Below, piece by piece: positions 1 through 7,355 of a stretch of 12,274 nt of DNA. The DNA lies in contig PFDW01000074.1 of the NCBI GenBank assembly GCA_002793835.1, positions 12,368 to 24,641 on the forward strand, written 5' to 3'. The translations under genes and the position numbers were made by a program. The notes beneath the pieces were generated by a model. That model was not told the DNA's origin. It did not search any database and worked only from the letters and a program-made list of their open reading frames with translations. This stretch comes from Candidatus Portnoybacteria bacterium CG10_big_fil_rev_8_21_14_0_10_36_7 (GTDB lineage Bacteria; Patescibacteriota; Minisyncoccia; Portnoybacterales; PFDW01). Each line of letters begins with the position of its first letter. Position 1 is the first letter of the stretch.

Positions 1-1
1 G

Positions 2-967
2 TTTAAAAAGATTTACGAATTGCTAGGCATACAGTTTGATGTTTATTTTTTTGAAAGTGAAGAAGAGGTGGCCGGAAAAAAAATGGTAGCGGATTTACTT
101 GCCAAAAAAGTTGCTGAGCGTAGTCAAGAGGCGATTGTAGTAAATTTAGAACAATATGATCTCGGTGTTTTAGTTTTGGTTCGTAAAGATGGAAGCGCTT
201 TGTATGGGCTTAAAGATATTCCATTGGCAGTCAAAAAATTTAAAGAATTTAATATTGATACAAGTATTTATATTATAGATATTCGTCAAAATCTTTATCT
301 CAATCAATTATTTAAAATTTTAGAGTTGTATGGCCTTAGGGAGAAAATGGTTCATATTGGTTATGAGGTGGTTACCTTAAAGGATGGTGAAAGCATGTCA
401 TCAAGAAAGGGGAATATTATTACTGCTAGAGAATTAATTGATGAAATTGATAATAGGGTTAAAAGTAAATTTCCTGATTCACCTGATTCTCTAACCATTG
501 CTTTGGGTGCGCTTAAGTTTTCGATGTTAAGGTATTCAGCAAACAAAAAAATTGAATTTGATATCAATGAATCAATAAAGATAGAGGGAGCGACTGGCCC
601 ATATGTGCAATATGCACATGCGCGAATTTGTAGTATATTAGCGAAAGCGCAAAGTTTGAAGTTAGAATGGCAAAGCAAAAATAATTTGTCTTTACTTTCT
701 GGGGAAAGAGAATTAAACTTAATGCGAGAATTAAATAAATTCCCAGAATTAGTAGAGGAGGTTTCTCAAAGTTACGAGGTGCATAAATTGACGTATTTTG
801 CCATAAAATTGGCCGATAAATTTCATTCGTTCTATAATGATTGTCGGGTAATAGATGAATCTAATCTTGAGCTAACCCAATCTCGGTTAGAACTGGCAAA
901 GGCTGTCAAAATCGTCTTAGCGGAAACTTTAAGATTGATTGGCGTATCTGCATTGGAGAAGATGTAG
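2..967 (+). CDS. argS: Arginyl-tRNA synthetase, C-terminal part (5' end outside window)
   Basis: Arginyl-tRNA synthetase is a class I enzyme that charges tRNA-Arg in the cytoplasm. The frame is open from base 2, so the visible 321 aa lack the N-terminal 40% or so of a usual 550-600 aa enzyme, including the HIGH motif. Visible landmarks are a KDGSALYGLKDI segment (about 185-220) matching the ArgRS catalytic-domain pattern (K/S)DG-x-x-LY-x-x-(R/K)D, the KMSKS-loop equivalent MSSRKGN (395-415), the strongly ArgRS-typical GATGPYVQYAHAR helix (about 589-627), and an all-helical DALR anticodon-binding domain ending in LIGVSALEKM. The TTG at 20 is internal, not a start, because coding similarity continues upstream of it. 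The next gene starts 30 bp downstream with its own ribosome binding site, so the two are probably co-transcribed. Identification is firm. Confidence 0.95.
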   Translation, partial: FKKIYELLGIQFDVYFFESEEEVAGKKMVADLLAKKVAERSQEAIVVNLEQYDLGVLVLVRKDGSALYGLKDIPLAVKKFKEFNIDTSIYIIDIRQNLYLNQLFKILELYGLREKMVHIGYEVVTLKDGESMSSRKGNIITARELIDEIDNRVKSKFPDSPDSLTIALGALKFSMLRYSANKKIEFDINESIKIEGATGPYVQYAHARICSILAKAQSLKLEWQSKNNLSLLSGERELNLMRELNKFPELVEEVSQSYEVHKLTYFAIKLADKFHSFYNDCRVIDESNLELTQSRLELAKAVKIVLAETLRLIGVSALEKM

Positions 968-984
968 CTCTTTAACTTAAATAT

Positions 985-990
985 GGGAGG
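985..990 (+). promoter_or_regulatory. Shine-Dalgarno GGGAGG that fixes the start at 998
   Basis: GGGAGG lies 7 nt before ATG 998. An in-frame ATG at 983 overlaps this site and has no upstream purine-rich element, so 998 is the better start. It is one of the few strong Shine-Dalgarno sequences in the window. Confidence 0.75.
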
Positions 991-997
991 CAGAATT

Positions 998-1318
998 ATG
1001 ACCCAAAAAATACTGGACTCGGTTTCTATAAAAAGAATCTTTTTAATTTTTTTGTTTTGTGGTTTGGGTTTTCTGGCAATTATTCCGCTGGCTAGTTATG
1101 TAGGTAATTGTCAAGATGTTGCTGGCGCTATCATGTTAGGCATCTCTTGTTTTATTATCTTGCCGATATTGAATGCAGTAAGAAAAGGTTTTGAGAAAAC
1201 AGAGCAGTTAATTAAAATGTTGGAAAGCGACAATAAACTATTGGAGATGCTCCAAGATAAAAAGGAGCAGGCGGGGGCTTACAGAGATAAATTACACGAG
1301 AATTTTTTTGTTAAGTAA
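998..1318 (+). CDS. Small two-TM membrane protein with cytoplasmic helical tail, function unknown
   Basis: A 106-aa protein I do not recognise. From the ATG at 998 (strong Shine-Dalgarno GGGAGG upstream) it has about 12 polar residues, then a hydrophobic helix (about residues 14-34, IFLIFLFCGLGFLAII-like). A short loop containing a Cys follows (YVGNCQDV), then a second hydrophobic helix (about 42-60). The tail of about 45 residues is charged and Glu/Lys/Leu-rich and could form an amphipathic helix or short coiled coil. Positive charges after helix 2 (NAVRKGFEK) suggest both termini are cytoplasmic. It follows argS by 30 bp and is probably co-transcribed. Its TAA stop lies inside the left arm of a perfect inverted repeat. 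No catalytic motif is visible, and size and topology alone do not give a function. Confidence 0.75.
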   Translation: MTQKILDSVSIKRIFLIFLFCGLGFLAIIPLASYVGNCQDVAGAIMLGISCFIILPILNAVRKGFEKTEQLIKMLESDNKLLEMLQDKKEQAGAYRDKLHENFFVK

Positions 1319-1338
1319 AGTGTTACTTAACAAAAAAA
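1303..1338. repeat. Perfect 16-bp inverted repeat with 4-nt loop at the end of the 998-1318 gene
   Basis: The left arm (1303-1318) is a T7 run, G, then TTAAGTAA. The loop is AGTG (1319-1322). The right arm (1323-1338) is TTACTTAA, C, then A7. The arms match perfectly, and the left arm includes the TAA stop of the upstream gene. Polarity is opposite to an intrinsic terminator: on either strand the transcript would show U-run, stem, A-run, not A-run, stem, U-run. It could still form a long RNA hairpin that blocks 3' exonucleases or halts transcription weakly, or it could be a palindromic protein-binding site. Function is not determined. Confidence 0.7.
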
Positions 1339-1420
1339 AAGGAGTCCGGCTGTAAAAACATTGCCAGAGGATAAATAATGAGCCTCTTAAATCTATCTTG
1401 CTCTCAAATAGTCTTCTGTT

Positions 1421-1449
1421 TTGACTTTAGTCCGTTTTTTAATTAAAAT
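1421..1449 (+). promoter_or_regulatory. Sigma70-type promoter for ileS, predicted leaderless
   Basis: TTGACT (1421-1426), a 17-bp spacer and TAAAAT (1444-1449) each match the -35/-10 consensus at 5 of 6 positions. The -10 box ends 9 nt before the ileS ATG at 1459, so transcription would begin at about 1455-1457 and leave almost no 5' UTR. There is no Shine-Dalgarno before this ATG. The rest of the 1319-1458 spacer holds a weak hairpin (AGAGG 1366-1370 with CCTCT 1383-1387) and a T6 run (1435-1440), but no T-box-type conserved element. Confidence 0.55.
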
Positions 1450-1458
1450 TAGTTCATT

Positions 1459-4400
1459 ATGGTAAACCAATTCTCTTCTAAAAAGATTTTGCCAGAATTA
1501 GAGCATGAAGTGCTAGATTTTTGGGATAAAAATGATATTTTTGAGAAATCAATAAAAGCGCGTCAAGGCGCCAAACTATTTAATTTCTATGATGGGCCAC
1601 CCTTTGCTACTGGTCAGGCTCATTATGGCCACATTTTAGCGACAACAATTAAAGATTCAGTAACTCGTTATAAAACAATGCGTGGTTTTTTGGTCGCGCG
1701 ACGGGTTGGTTGGGACTGTCATGGTTTGCCGATAGAGAATTTGATAGAGAAAGATTTAAAAATAAAGTCCAAAAAAGTGATAGAAGAAGAAATTGGAATT
1801 GAGAAATTTAATGATGCCTGCCGAGCATCTGTTTTTTCTTGCGTAGCTGATTTTTCAACTACATTAAAGCGCGTTGGGCGCTGGGCAAATTACGAAGATT
1901 CTTATGCAACAATGGACCCATCGTATACTGAATCTGTGTGGTGGGTTTTTAAACAATTGTGGGACGCTGGATTGGTTTATAAAGATTATAGAGTAAGTGC
2001 TTATTGTCCGCGCTGTGGTACAACTATTTCTAATTTTGAAGTTAACCAAGGCTATAAAGAAGCCAATGATCCTTCTATTTTTATAAAGTTTCCAATCTCT
2101 GGCAAAACTGATGAATATTTTTTAGTTTGGACAACCACTCCTTGGACACTACCTGCCAATGTGGCGCTTGCAGTTAATGCGAAAATTAAATATGTGAAAG
2201 TTGAGATAAATAAAGAAAAATTAATTTTAGCTAAAGAGCGATTAGATGTTCTAGAAGGCGAGTATCGTATTATTGAAGAATTTGAAGGAAAAAAATTACA
2301 AGGAGTGCCTTACGATGCTTTTTATAGCTTTATTAAACCAGACAAAAAATCTCATTTTTTGGTGCTAGCCGATTTTGTGTCAGTAGAGGAGGGGACAGGC
2401 GTTGTTCATGTTGCACCAGCCTTTGGAGTAGATGACTTAAATGTGAGCAAAGAAAATGATTTATCAGTACTTATGACAATAAACAATGAAGGAAAGTTTT
2501 TGCCAGAAATCAAGTCATTGGCTGGTAAGTTTGTAAAAGATGCCGATGGAGAAATTATTAAGGAATTGCAAGGGAGAGGGCTAATATTAAGAAGTGACAG
2601 GGTGCGGCATTCTTATCCTTTCTGTTGGAGGTGTGATTCGCCTTTGATTTATATGGCACTTGATAGCTGGTATATTCGGGTGACTGATTTTAAGGAAGAT
2701 TTAGTCAAGGTAAATCAAGAAATTAATTGGCAGCCAAAATATATTAAGGATGGTAGGTTTGGTAAATGGCTTGGGCAAGCACGAGATTGGGATTTTGCCC
2801 GCACACGCTATTGGGGGGCACCTCTACCAATTTGGCAATGTGAGCAATGTGAGAAAAAGATTGCTGTTAGCTCGCGACAGGAGATTCTATCTAAAGTGGT
2901 TGGGTCGGGAAAACTAATTTTTGTGCGTCACGGAGAAGCAGAACAAAATGTAAAAAGCATTTGTAACGGAGATATTAAAAATAATAAATACCACCTAACT
3001 GATAGGGGAGTAAACGATGCGAAAGAACTAGCGGAAAAATTATCTAAGGAAAAAATTGATATTATATTTTCTTCAGATTTTTTACGTACTCGAGAAACTG
3101 CGGAAATCATTTCTAAGGGTTGCGAGGCAGAGATTATTTTTGACGAAAGACTTAGAGAAATAAATATCGGTGAGTTTGAAGGAGGCAGTGTGGCAGATTC
3201 CCGCGCGTTTCGTGATCCAAAATCAGACTATTACAATGTTGTGTTCCCCAAGGGCGAGTCGTTAGCAGAGGTTGGCAAACGCATGTCTGATTTTATTGTC
3301 GAAATTACAAATAAATATGCAGGAAAAAATATTTTAGTTGTTTCTCATCAGGACCCAATAAAAACAGCATTTGTTTATTTTGGGCAGACCAACCCAAAAA
3401 AAGTGCAATCACTTGAGTCGTTAATTTCTGTTGGCTCTCATCACACTTTTTTCTTTAATAACGAAGTTGATTTATCAGATTTACATCGGCCGTATATTGA
3501 TAAAATAGAATTTCAATGTGGTTGCAAAGGAAAGATGAAAAGGACCAACGAGGTTTTTGATTGTTGGTTTGAATCTGGGTCTATGCCATACGCACAATGG
3601 CATTATCCATTTGAAAATAAAGAATTGGTTGAATCAACATTCCCAGCTGATTTTATAGCTGAAGGCATGGATCAAACAAGAGGCTGGTTCTATACATTAA
3701 CAGTCTTAGCTATTGCTTTGACAAAGAAAGATTTGGGGCTTGGCAAAAATCAACCTGCATTTAAGAATGTTATCGTTAATGGAACTATCTTGGCGGAAAA
3801 TGGGCAAAAGCTTTCAAAAAGATTAAAGAATTACCCTGCGCCGTCGCTAATCTTTGAAAAATATGGTGCTGATGCAATGCGGTTTTTTCTGATGTCATCT
3901 ACTGCGATAGGCGATGATTATTTGCTTTCGGAAAAAAGATTACAAGAAGCTTGGCGTAGAACCATAATCACTTTGTGGAACGTCTATTTATTCTTTGATT
4001 CATATAAAAATGGTGAGAGCACGAGTCAAATAAGCGCGCCGGAGAGTAATAATTTATTGGATAAATGGATCATTTCTCGCATAAATCATCATAGTGAGTT
4101 GATGATAAAACACATGGATGACTATGACTTGACTCATGCGTCGCGTATCATCATAGATTTAGCAGATGAATTATCTAACTGGTATGTTCGTAGATCTCGT
4201 AGAAGATTCCAAAAAGATGAAAATCCAAGTGATAAAAAAGTAGCGATTGAAACGCTAGGATATGTTTTACAAAAAACTTGTTTAATGACAGCACCTTTTA
4301 TGCCATTTATTTCAGAGGTAATTTATAAAAATATTGGTGGCGATAAGGAGTCTGTACATTTAGCGGATTTTCCGATAGCGGAAACTAATTTAATTAATAA

Positions 4401-4905
4401 TGAGTTAGAAGATGCAGTTGCTAGGGCGAGAGAAATTATTTCCTCTGGGTTAGCTATTCGTGCGGAATTGAAAATTAAAGTTAGGCAACCATTGGCGGAG
4501 GTTAGAGTTAAAAATAAAGATAAAGTGTTGGAAGACAACAAAGAAATTTTGCAACAGATTTGCGAAGAATTAAACGTAAAAAAAGTTATTTTTGGCGCTA
4601 AAATTGAAAAAGAAATAGAGTTTGATTTAGAGTTAACCGCAGAACTTCGCGAGGAAGGAATAGTTCGCGAAATTGGTCGGCAAATTCAATCGTTGAGGAA
4701 GAGGAACGGATTTTCAGTCGGAGATAAAATAAATATTGAATATGCTTGTGGTGACAAAGAGTTAGCCATGGTTATTGAAAAAAATAGTAAGCAGATATTA
4801 GTGGAGGTGGGGGCGATAAACATTAGTCTAGCCCTAAAAGAGCTCAAAGATGAGATAGAAGTAGATAAGAAAAAAATTAGGATAGAAGCATTGCCCAGGG
4901 GATAG
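1459..4905 (+). CDS. ileS: Isoleucyl-tRNA synthetase, archaeal/eukaryotic type, with inserted histidine-phosphatase domain
   Basis: This class I synthetase charges tRNA-Ile. Catalytic motifs are HYGH (residues 55-58), GWDCHGLPIE (84-93) and the KMSKS loop KLSKR (784-788). The CP1 editing domain shows WTTTPWTLPANVALAV (224-239) and GTGVVHVAPAFG (312-323). Next come DWDFARTRYWGAPLPIW (443-459), a zinc module with CEQC (461-464) and CGC (687-689), VFDCWFESGSMPYAQ (699-713), the anticodon-binding helix motif NWYVRRSRRRFQ (907-918), and a C-terminal domain to 1148. KRLKNYP after KMSKS, NWYVRRSRRRF and the long C-terminus mark the archaeal/eukaryotic-like IleRS class, which in known bacteria is less sensitive to mupirocin. 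At 1148 aa it is roughly 100-200 aa longer than usual. The surplus is the phosphatase domain at about 484-668. The start at ATG 1459 fits the N-terminal alignment and the promoter just upstream. Confidence 0.96.
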   Translation: MVNQFSSKKILPELEHEVLDFWDKNDIFEKSIKARQGAKLFNFYDGPPFATGQAHYGHILATTIKDSVTRYKTMRGFLVARRVGWDCHGLPIENLIEKDLKIKSKKVIEEEIGIEKFNDACRASVFSCVADFSTTLKRVGRWANYEDSYATMDPSYTESVWWVFKQLWDAGLVYKDYRVSAYCPRCGTTISNFEVNQGYKEANDPSIFIKFPISGKTDEYFLVWTTTPWTLPANVALAVNAKIKYVKVEINKEKLILAKERLDVLEGEYRIIEEFEGKKLQGVPYDAFYSFIKPDKKSHFLVLADFVSVEEGTGVVHVAPAFGVDDLNVSKENDLSVLMTINNEGKFLPEIKSLAGKFVKDADGEIIKELQGRGLILRSDRVRHSYPFCWRCDSPLIYMALDSWYIRVTDFKEDLVKVNQEINWQPKYIKDGRFGKWLGQARDWDFARTRYWGAPLPIWQCEQCEKKIAVSSRQEILSKVVGSGKLIFVRHGEAEQNVKSICNGDIKNNKYHLTDRGVNDAKELAEKLSKEKIDIIFSSDFLRTRETAEIISKGCEAEIIFDERLREINIGEFEGGSVADSRAFRDPKSDYYNVVFPKGESLAEVGKRMSDFIVEITNKYAGKNILVVSHQDPIKTAFVYFGQTNPKKVQSLESLISVGSHHTFFFNNEVDLSDLHRPYIDKIEFQCGCKGKMKRTNEVFDCWFESGSMPYAQWHYPFENKELVESTFPADFIAEGMDQTRGWFYTLTVLAIALTKKDLGLGKNQPAFKNVIVNGTILAENGQKLSKRLKNYPAPSLIFEKYGADAMRFFLMSSTAIGDDYLLSEKRLQEAWRRTIITLWNVYLFFDSYKNGESTSQISAPESNNLLDKWIISRINHHSELMIKHMDDYDLTHASRIIIDLADELSNWYVRRSRRRFQKDENPSDKKVAIETLGYVLQKTCLMTAPFMPFISEVIYKNIGGDKESVHLADFPIAETNLINNELEDAVARAREIISSGLAIRAELKIKVRQPLAEVRVKNKDKVLEDNKEILQQICEELNVKKVIFGAKIEKEIEFDLELTAELREEGIVREIGRQIQSLRKRNGFSVGDKINIEYACGDKELAMVIEKNSKQILVEVGAINISLALKELKDEIEVDKKKIRIEALPRG
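2908..3462 (+). other. Histidine-phosphatase (phosphoglycerate-mutase-like) domain inserted in IleRS
   Basis: Residues about 484-668 of the IleRS form a complete histidine-phosphatase superfamily domain. Visible motifs are LIFVRHGEAEQN with the phospho-acceptor His491 in RHGE (490-493), LTDRGVNDAKELAEKL (513-528), SSDFLRTRETAEI (538-550) with the conserved Arg and TA, LREINIGEFEG (565-575) with the likely acid/base Glu567, PKGES (597-601), and LVVSHQDPI (626-634) with the second catalytic His630. All core catalytic residues are present, so activity is plausible. It sits between the two cysteine pairs of the zinc module (CEQC at 461-464, CGC at 687-689). The IleRS pattern resumes at DLHRPYIDKI (674-683), so the insertion is clean and in-frame. 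The substrate is unknown. Confidence 0.93.
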
Positions 4906-4919
4906 ATTTAAGTTAATAT
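4891..4919 (+). promoter_or_regulatory. Possible promoter of the degraded AAA+ gene
   Basis: TTGCCC (4891-4896), a 17-bp spacer and TAATAT (4914-4919) each match consensus at 4 of 6 positions. The -10 box ends 6 nt before ATG 4926, the same leaderless geometry as at ileS and at 7356. The -35 box lies inside the end of ileS. In this AT-rich DNA the match is weak evidence on its own. Confidence 0.3.
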
Positions 4920-4925
4920 ACAAGC

Positions 4926-6687
4926 ATGGAAAAAATATTTAAACAAACACCGGAAAATAATGATGAAAAATCTCCTAATTTTCATGAGTTATCAGAGATC
5001 AGAGAAGAACTCCGAAAAGCCGTAAGCGATCTTGGTAGTAAAGATAATATTGCTAGCAAGTATTGTAACAAACCGTTAGCAGACATTGATGAAAAGGCAT
5101 CTAAATTTAAGATGTCTGATTTTGGTGGTTTGAAGGGGCTAAAGGAGTTTTAAAAAAACAAAAATCAGAATTTGAAGAACTTATGGAAGATAAAGCTAAT
5201 ATTGATTTTGAAACTATTTTAAGTATTACGCCAGATGTTGATAAAGTATTAAATATGGCAGAAAATATTGCTAGTTTAAAAGATTTTAGAATGCGGCGAA
5301 TGCTTGAAAATTTAAATCCAGAGACAACACTTCGTATTAAGAAAATAAATGAAGGTTTTCTTGAGGAAAGTAAGGAAGAAATTAGAGAAAATGAAGAAAA
5401 AATGGAGAATTTTGATACGTCAATATTGCGTCAAGCTGAACTTATAAAATATAAAAAAATCTATCTCAAAGTTGGCATATCTGCATTACGCCAAATGTTG
5501 AAAATGATTTGGAAGCAATTGGAGATAGAATGCTTACTGGTAAACCGATGTTTTTACATGGACCGACCGGAACCGGTAAAACATCTTTAGCCAGATTTGC
5601 GGCTACTCATTTTACCGGTAAAGATCTGGAAATGATTTTTTGTAATCCACAAACCAAAGAATCAAATGTATGGGGTAAAACTGGCATTAAGCCAGCTGAA
5701 GGTGGAGCTATAGAAACAGTAGAAATTTACGGACCACTTGCTAAAGCAATGCTCGATGGTAAAACAGTTATTTTTGATGAATTTACTGCTTTACCAAAAG
5801 AGCAAATGGTTTTTATTAAAGGTGCTTTTAACGCTAAAGTAGGTGATAGGATAAATATTGTTGGAAATGGTATTATGAAAATTAAAGCAGGTTTCCAAAT
5901 GATTTTTACTGCTAATTTAAAATCTGAAAAAATCCTGAAAGACAAGATTTGCCTCCAGAAATTGCTAAAGAATTTGAGCAAAATAATCTAGAGGTTAAAC
6001 ATACCAAACCTGATAAAGCATATGATATTATGCTAACATGACTTTTGAATCGTGATGGTTCGCTAGACATGTCTTTTTATGATTTAAACACTACTTTACC
6101 AAATCTATGTAAAGTAATGGCAGAAATTCAAGAATCATATACCAATGAAACAGACAAAGAAGTAGCCAGAAGGGCTGGATCGATGGATGTTTCCGGTAAA
6201 GTATATTCTTTGAAAAATTTGTGATGATATGCTTTTAATCCCTGGTGATATCCCGCTTAAGGAACTCAAAGATAAAATGACCATGGAGTATGGTTATTGG
6301 AAAGGCTCTGGTTTCAAAAAGGGTGGTTCCTTTGCTAAAGCTAAAAGTAAAAATGTGGATAAACACCCCCGTATTATCCTTATTAATAAAACTCAAAACT
6401 TAAAAGACTGTCCTGAATTAGAACAAACATTCAGCATAAAGGGTAAAGATGTCAACCTAGACTAAGTCCTCACCTTAGAAGACTATCTTATCTTCCAAAG
6501 AAAATACTTTGAAGAAACTAGTAAACACTTAGGTGAAGAAGGCTGGACATGGTTAGCTACTAAATTGGGCGCTCGTCTCGTCAATTCTGATTGGAGTCAT
6601 GGTAATAGCCAGCTCTATGTGGATGCTAATGATCTTGGCTATCAGTTTGGCTTTTTGGGTGTTCGTCCCACCCGCTGTTTCTTTTGA
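4926..6687 (+). pseudogene. Degraded MoxR-like AAA+ ATPase gene with lectin-fold-like C-terminal tail
   Basis: Remains of one gene for about 587 aa, readable by switching frames. 4926-5137 (helical N-terminus) shifts in the G4 run at 5135-5138. 5138-5490 (charged helices) shifts near 5491. 5491-5930 is the AAA+ core, with Walker A GPTGTGKTS (5560-5586), Walker B TVIFDEF (5764-5784) and a sensor-1-like FTANLK (about 5905-5922). It shifts in the A6 run at 5927-5932. 5931-6215 has an in-frame TGA at 6039. An extra base in the A5 run at 6213-6217 moves the frame again. 6217-6687 has an in-frame TAA at 6463 and ends in TGA at 6685. The first three shifts each look like one lost base, the fourth one gained. 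The stops look like single transitions, for example CAA to TAA. The AAA+ core resembles MoxR/dynein-type ATPases. Neighbouring genes are intact over many kilobases, so sequencing error is a poor explanation for all six lesions. It separates ileS from recO and looks like a decayed accessory gene. Confidence 0.85.
6538..6687 (+). other. Putative DGR-type variable region in the pseudogene's C-terminal tail
   Basis: Translated in the frame of 6217-6687, the last 50 residues read GWTWLATKLGARLV, then a stretch rich in N/S/D/H/Y/F (about 6580-6657), then FLGVRPTRCFF and stop. The closing G-V-R-P-x-R resembles the GFRP-x-R ending of formylglycine-generating-enzyme/C-type-lectin-fold proteins, which DGRs use as targets. 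Within 6580-6657 most codons at non-framework positions end in T or C (AAT, TCT, GAT, AGT, CAT, GGT, AGC, TAT, TTT). That is the pattern expected when AAY codons of a template are randomised at adenines. No reverse transcriptase or template repeat lies in this window, so this remains a resemblance. Confidence 0.4.
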
Positions 6688-6719
6688 AAGGTTAGTTTGT
6701 AACTTTGGCGAAATATAAA

Positions 6720-7310
6720 ATGGTTTATAAGGTGCAGGGTATTATTTTGAGGGGAAAAGATGTGGGCGGTTATGACCGCCTGTTTTGGATATATACTAAG
6801 GAGCGTGGAAAGATTTTAGTTAAAGCTAAAAGTGTTCGGAAAAAGGAATCTAAATTGAATGGTCTTTTGGAAATTTTTAATTATGGTCATTTTTTAATTG
6901 CACAAGGTAAAAATATAGATACCATAACCAACGTATGGCTTTATGTTAGTTGGCCAAAAATTAGAAAAAATTTATCAGCAATTTGGGTTGCTTATTATTT
7001 TTGTGAGTTGGCAGACAGGTTGATAAATGCTCCCGAGGTTGATTTAGGCACTTGGCGGTTATTGACAGGCTCGTTTGTAAAGCTAGAGCAAGGTGAGAAA
7101 AATACGGGGAAATTATCTAGATTCTTTGAGTATAAGTTATTAGAATTTTTAGGGTATCAGCCCGAAGTGAATATAAAAATTAATTCATACGGTAATTTTT
7201 CACTAACTCCGAGTCAACTTGCTAGGGTAGAGTTGATATCAAAAAAATCGATTAAAAATCTTTTAGATGGCGTACCTGTGAGTGCTAGATTTTTGTCGAT
7301 TGGCATGTAG
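6720..7310 (+). CDS. recO: DNA repair protein RecO, short form
   Basis: RecO binds single-stranded DNA and SSB and, with RecR, loads RecA at gaps and breaks. The N-terminus has the RecO OB-fold signature: VQGIILRGKDVGGYDRLFWI, then TKERGKILVKAKSVRKKESKLNG, matching the family pattern of I-V-L-R, D-R-L, T-x-x-x-G-K and A-K-x-x-R-x-x-x-S. A helical middle follows (AYYFCELADRLI, the usual Y-x-x-E-L-x-D), then FFEYKLLEFLGYQPE, which matches the family F-x-x-x-L-L-x-x-L-G-Y-x-P. From ATG 6720 it is 196 aa, shorter than the roughly 240 aa of E. coli RecO, and the C-terminal part has no zinc-finger cysteines. A TTG at 6705 could add five residues. AAAGG at 6687-6691 sits about 13 nt before the TTG, so the start is uncertain. 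It begins 32 bp after the pseudogene ends. Confidence 0.85.
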   Translation: MVYKVQGIILRGKDVGGYDRLFWIYTKERGKILVKAKSVRKKESKLNGLLEIFNYGHFLIAQGKNIDTITNVWLYVSWPKIRKNLSAIWVAYYFCELADRLINAPEVDLGTWRLLTGSFVKLEQGEKNTGKLSRFFEYKLLEFLGYQPEVNIKINSYGNFSLTPSQLARVELISKKSIKNLLDGVPVSARFLSIGM

Positions 7311-7319
7311 ACGCACTAG

Positions 7320-7348
7320 TTGTCGTTGATATTAAAAAAGAGTATAAT
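7320..7348 (+). promoter_or_regulatory. Promoter with perfect TATAAT, predicted leaderless start at 7356
   Basis: TTGTCG (7320-7325, 4 of 6), a 17-bp spacer and a perfect TATAAT (7343-7348). The -10 box ends 7 nt before ATG 7356, so the transcript would start at or within a base or two of the initiation codon. This argues against the upstream in-frame TTG at 7320, which would lie in the -35 box. There is no Shine-Dalgarno before 7356. Confidence 0.6.
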
Positions 7349-7355
7349 ATTGATA

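Noticed and set aside
983-1318. Start of the 106-aa membrane protein at ATG 983
   Set aside because: It would use the Shine-Dalgarno GGGAGG as coding sequence and has no ribosome site of its own. 998 is correctly spaced.
1303-1338. Intrinsic (rho-independent) terminator
   Set aside because: The stem is AT-only apart from two G-C pairs, and the U and A tracts are in the wrong order for termination on either strand.
1341-1440. T-box riboswitch or tRNA in the argS-ileS spacer
   Set aside because: No AGGGTGG-N-ACCGCG element, no TTCGAATC-type T arm and no acceptor-stem pairing were seen. Only short weak hairpins and an AGTCCG direct repeat (1343 and 1429) occur.
5151-5159. A AAA AAC slippery heptamer near the first frame switch, suggesting programmed -1 frameshifting
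   Set aside because: The TAA stop of the upstream frame overlaps the start of the heptamer, so ribosomes would stop before slipping. The coding pattern is best restored by one lost base in the G4 run at 5135-5138, and further frameshifts and nonsense codons follow.
6039-6227. In-frame TGA codons in the AAA+ gene as evidence that TGA codes for Gly, as in some CPR lineages
   Set aside because: All intact genes lack in-frame TGA, including the 3.4-kb ileS. The TGAs occur only in a gene already broken by frameshifts and a TAA.
7320-7355. TTG 7320 as the start of the 624-aa protein
   Set aside because: The region 7320-7348 is a consensus-like promoter, and the added residues are hydrophobic filler unlike the polar N-terminus that follows.
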